Below are positions 17,664 to 19,796 of a stretch of DNA of 19,796 nt, piece after piece. The DNA is from JBBUX01 sp037445775. Its GTDB lineage: Bacteria > Actinomycetota > Coriobacteriia > Anaerosomatales > PHET01. The stretch is from positions 1 through 19,796 of the forward strand of contig JBBIJX010000031.1 in NCBI GenBank assembly GCA_037445775.1, written 5' to 3'. A model generated the notes under the pieces. That model searched no databases. It saw only the letters and a program-made list of their open reading frames with translations, and was not told the origin of the DNA. Position 1 is the stretch's first letter. Every line of letters starts with the position of its first letter. Position numbers and translations under genes: made by a program.

Positions 17664-17699
17664 GGCGGGGCAAGGTGCCGTTCGGAGCAAGGCCCCGCC
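17664..17699 (+). terminator. weak hairpin after the CcmC-like gene
   Basis: GGCGGGGC (17664-17671) can pair with GCCCCGCC (17692-17699) across a 20-nt loop, directly after the membrane protein's stop. There is no T-run. It may be a weak terminator or a chance GC-rich pairing. Confidence 0.25.
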
Positions 17700-17718
17700 G
17701 CGCGAGGAAGTGATGGCG

Positions 17719-18291
17719 ATGCCCGACACGCGACGCGCGATGCACGAGATCGATCTCGATAGCGTCGACCTCGACCTGGTCGAGTCGCTGCTGCTGTCCC
17801 GTGACGACGCCGACGCGGCTATCGCCTACACCGCCCTTCGCCCTGTGCTCCCCTCGCGCACGCTCGTCATGCTCGCGAACCTGCGCGAAATCATCGCCGC
17901 GATGCCTGACTCCCCGTTCCTCGCAGGCACCGGGCTGGACACGCTCGCGACCGCCGGGGGTTACGAGTTCACGGGGCGCTCGTATCGGCGGTTGTTCGAC
18001 ACGCCTGATGGCGTGTTCGGACTCGAGTTCCTTGGTGACGGCACCTACTGCGACGGGATAGTGATCCACACTGCGAGCAGCCGTTTCACCGTCCATGGCG
18101 ACCATGCGTCGCTGCTCGATCACGCGATTCTCAGGGTGTTCGTCTCTCACGAGACGCTGCTTGACGAGATTCTTGAGGCGCTGCAGTTCCTGGGCTACGC
18201 GTTCGAGCCGCTCATCTACGTCACGCCGGACGACTTCCTCACCGAGCACGGCGCCAAGGCCGTGGGGCAGGCGCTCAACGAGCTCTTCTGA
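17719..18291 (+). CDS. hypothetical acidic cytosolic protein
   Basis: The protein has 190 residues and I do not recognise a family. It is acidic, has no signal peptide or membrane helix, and contains one cysteine. The N-terminal 70 residues are helical (IDLDSVDLDLVESLLLSRDD, ALRPVLPSRTLVMLANLREI). The middle is beta-rich (GGYEFTGRSYRRLFDTPDGV, FGLEFLGDGTYCDGIVIH) and the C terminus is helical again (HETLLDEILEALQFLGYAF), ending GQALNELF. Codon use matches its neighbours. The ATG at 17719 is chosen because GAGGAAG lies about eight bases upstream; GTG 17710 and ATG 17713 overlap or crowd that site. It lies 61 bp after the CcmC-like gene and could share its transcript. Confidence 0.75.
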   Translation: MPDTRRAMHEIDLDSVDLDLVESLLLSRDDADAAIAYTALRPVLPSRTLVMLANLREIIAAMPDSPFLAGTGLDTLATAGGYEFTGRSYRRLFDTPDGVFGLEFLGDGTYCDGIVIHTASSRFTVHGDHASLLDHAILRVFVSHETLLDEILEALQFLGYAFEPLIYVTPDDFLTEHGAKAVGQALNELF

Positions 18292-18302
18292 CGTCGCGCG
18301 TC

Positions 18303-18330
18303 GACGCGCCCGGGCTTGCGCTCGGGCGTC
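18303..18330 (+). terminator. GC-rich hairpin after the hypothetical gene
   Basis: GACG and CCCG (18303-18312, with a 2-nt bulge) can pair with CGGGCGTC (18323-18330) around a 10-nt loop, 12 bp after the stop. No T-run follows. The hairpin separates the hypothetical gene from the riboswitch promoter. Confidence 0.3.
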
Positions 18331-18352
18331 TGGCGCCCGGCGGGGCGATGGG

Positions 18353-18359
18353 CTAGACT
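18353..18359 (+). promoter_or_regulatory. candidate -10 element for the riboswitch transcript
   Basis: CTAGACT within GGGCTAGACTCC lies about 22 bp before the first paired bases of the cobalamin riboswitch, where a -10 is expected. It has the same shape as the elements at 8889 and 13986. No -35 is evident. Confidence 0.4.
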
Positions 18360-18380
18360 CCACCCACGTTGTCAACCGAA

Positions 18381-18507
18381 CAGGCGTCACTTGGTGCCCG
18401 CTTGCCGTCATCGGCCGCGGGAGAATAGGGAACCCGGTGAGAATCCGGGACGGGACCCGCCACTGTGAAGCGAGCGGCATGACGCTCGCGAAGTCAGGAG
18501 ACCTGCC
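18381..18507 (+). ncRNA. cobalamin riboswitch
   Basis: The conserved core is complete: AGGGAACCCGGTGAGAATCC (J6/3 and P6 region) and CGGGACCCGCCACTGTGA, which contains the B12-box GCCACTG (18459-18465). A variable stem GCGAGCG/CGCTCGC follows, then AAGTCAGGAGACCTGCC, closing P1 with CAGG at 18381. In this class adenosyl- or other cobalamins bind the aptamer and shut off uptake genes. It precedes a BtuF-like gene, which agrees. A terminator downstream indicates control of transcription rather than of translation start. Confidence 0.95.
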
Positions 18508-18597
18508 GAGTGACGCGCGACGCGGCCTTCGAGGACCAAGGCCGGCTCGCGGCCACTTTTGACCGAGCGGCCCCGAACCGCACCGCTCCGGCTCTCG

Positions 18598-18632
18598 AAG
18601 ACCCGCACCGCCCACCGGCGATGCGGGTCTTT
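18598..18632 (+). terminator. riboswitch expression-platform terminator
   Basis: AAGACCCGCA (18598-18607) pairs perfectly with TGCGGGTCTT (18622-18631) around a 14-nt loop and is followed by a short T-rich end. It lies between the aptamer and the binding-protein gene. Premature termination when B12 is abundant is the expected mechanism. GAGCGG/CCGCTC just upstream could belong to the alternative fold. Confidence 0.8.
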
Positions 18633-18678
18633 CACATTGCCGGGATGCGCGTCGAGATCTCCCGGAAGGGGAGTGCGC

Positions 18679-19650
18679 ATGATCCGTACGAAGTGGAGCT
18701 CAGTCAGCAGAAGCATGGCGCGCGTGGCGGCCGCGTTCGTCGCCTCGGCGCTCGCCGTCGCGCTCGTCGCGGGGTGTACGGCCGACGTGGGCCGACCGCG
18801 TTCAGGCGATGCGGCCACGGAATCACCGAACCCCGCCTACCCGCTTGCCCTCACTGATGACGCTGGAAGGGACGTCAGGATCGCCGCGCGGCCCGAGCGC
18901 ATCGTATCGCTTGCGCCGGCCAACACCGAGATCCTCTACGCCCTCGGCGTGGGCGACCGCGTCGTGGGGGTCACGACGTACGACGACTACCCGCCAGAGG
19001 TTGAAGGCGTGGCGAAAGTTGGTGACTTCGCAGGACCGAACCTCGAGGCGGTCGCCGCGGCCGAGCCCGACGTCGTGTTCACCGCGACCGGCGTGCAGGC
19101 CGACGTAATCAAGCAGCTCGAGGAGCTGGGCGCGACCGTGGTCGCTATAGATCCGCGCACGCTCAAAGGCGTTTACGAGCGCATCGGCACGGTCGCCTCC
19201 GTGGTTGGCGCGCCGGATGCGGGAGATGAGCTCGTGGCGAAGATGCGTGAGGACGCGCGGGCCGTCGCCGACGCAGTCGAGGGACGCGAACCGGTCACCG
19301 CCTTCATCGAGGTGGGGCACAACCCGCTGTTCACGGCCGGCGTCTCAACACTTCTCGGCGAGCTTATCACCGTGGCCGGGGGCGAGAACGTCGTCAAGGA
19401 GCAAGACTACGTGCCCTACTCGCTGGAGCAACTCGTCAAGGATGATCCGGCGGTATACCTCGCCACGAAGGGTTCAGCGAACGACGCCGCGACGCTCTCG
19501 GAGCGGCCCGGGTACGCGGGTCTTGCCGCCGTCAAGGACGGTCGCGTCGTCATCCTCGACGACAACCTCGTCTCGAGACCGGGGCCGCGCATCGTTTCGG
19601 GACTGCGCCTGATCGCCGAAGGCCTGCACCCCGAGGCGTTCTCGGAGTAG
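18679..19650 (+). CDS. btuF: cobalamin-type ABC transporter substrate-binding lipoprotein (BtuF-like)
   Basis: The protein has 323 residues. A basic N terminus and hydrophobic segment end in lipobox LVAGC (C33), so it is anchored outside the membrane. The mature part is a periplasmic-binding-protein type III fold: TDDAGRDVRIAARPERIVSL, APANTEILYALGVGDRVVGV, YPPEVEGVAKVGDF, NLEAVAAAEPDVVF and a C-terminal lobe beginning VTAFIEVGHNPLFTAG. This family includes B12 (BtuF), heme and siderophore binders. The cobalamin riboswitch directly upstream is the reason for choosing B12 or a corrinoid. GGGGAG lies seven bases before the ATG at 18679. The permease gene starts one base after its stop. Confidence 0.9.
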   Translation: MIRTKWSSVSRSMARVAAAFVASALAVALVAGCTADVGRPRSGDAATESPNPAYPLALTDDAGRDVRIAARPERIVSLAPANTEILYALGVGDRVVGVTTYDDYPPEVEGVAKVGDFAGPNLEAVAAAEPDVVFTATGVQADVIKQLEELGATVVAIDPRTLKGVYERIGTVASVVGAPDAGDELVAKMREDARAVADAVEGREPVTAFIEVGHNPLFTAGVSTLLGELITVAGGENVVKEQDYVPYSLEQLVKDDPAVYLATKGSANDAATLSERPGYAGLAAVKDGRVVILDDNLVSRPGPRIVSGLRLIAEGLHPEAFSE

Positions 19651-19651
19651 C

Positions 19652-19796
19652 GTGAGCCGGGCACGCGACATCCGTCCCGCGGTTGCGCTCGCGGTGCTGG
19701 GCGCCGCCCTGGCAGCCACTCTCGTCGCCGGGATCACGTGGGGCGCCGTCCCCGTGGCTCCCGGCGACGTCGTGGCCGCGCTGGGCAGGGCGCTCT
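19652..19796 (+). CDS. btuC: FecCD/BtuC-family ABC transporter permease (3' partial)
   Basis: Only the first 48 codons are in the window. The GTG start, with CGGAG just upstream, leads into a hydrophobic first helix (VALAVLGAALAATLVAGITW) and then GAVPVAPGDVVAAL. This matches the start of FecCD/BtuC permeases, where a helix is followed by a G-x-V-x-[I/L]-[S/P]-x-x-[D/E]-V segment. One base separates it from the binding-protein stop, so the genes are translationally coupled and under the same cobalamin riboswitch. The ATPase gene would be expected further downstream. Confidence 0.85.
   Translation, partial: MSRARDIRPAVALAVLGAALAATLVAGITWGAVPVAPGDVVAALGRAL

Overview
This window looks like chromosomal DNA from a high-GC, Gram-positive (actinobacterial) anaerobe. 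A member of the Coriobacteriia or a neighbouring lineage is my best guess. That placement is an inference from GC-rich codon use, a class E-like sortase, MltG, an IscR/NsrR-type Rrf2 regulator, lipoproteins and B12 salvage genes. No rRNA, phage, insertion sequence or CRISPR array is visible.

Layout. Positions 1-4689 hold the 3' part of a very large surface protein made of DUF11-type repeats. In the same reading frame it carries a sorting-signal-like segment and a complete sortase domain. Positions 4766-5127 hold a small helical protein and the eroded start of what was probably a nucleotidyltransferase. An initiator tRNA-Met with its terminator follows at 5234-5351. Positions 5366-8191 form an accessory block: a VapBC-type toxin-antitoxin pair on the minus strand, a three-gene regulatory/envelope operon (DUF2089 regulator, small membrane protein, SHOCT-like protein), and a second, divergently transcribed VapBC-type pair. 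A nitroreductase comes next. Then hisF and carB sit 49 bp apart; both are synthase subunits whose glutaminase partners are absent here. A 16-bp tandem repeat spans the carB stop codon.

On the minus strand, 13072-13883 encodes a tandem ACT-domain protein coupled to a chagasin-like (I42) lipoprotein. mltG (plus) and a class I HDAC/AcuC-like deacetylase (minus) converge and overlap by 24 bp. A strong hairpin precedes an Fe-S-type Rrf2 regulator, which is followed by a divergent CcmC-like six-helix membrane protein and an unrecognised cytosolic protein. The window ends with a cobalamin riboswitch, its terminator, a BtuF-like binding lipoprotein and the start of its BtuC-like permease.

The most unusual item is the fusion of surface protein, sorting signal and sortase. 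Also worth a look are the leaderless antitoxin promoter, the paired 13-bp operator-like repeats 5' of the DUF2089 operon, the CcmC-like protein lacking the WWD motif, and the hairpin between the deacetylase and Rrf2 genes.
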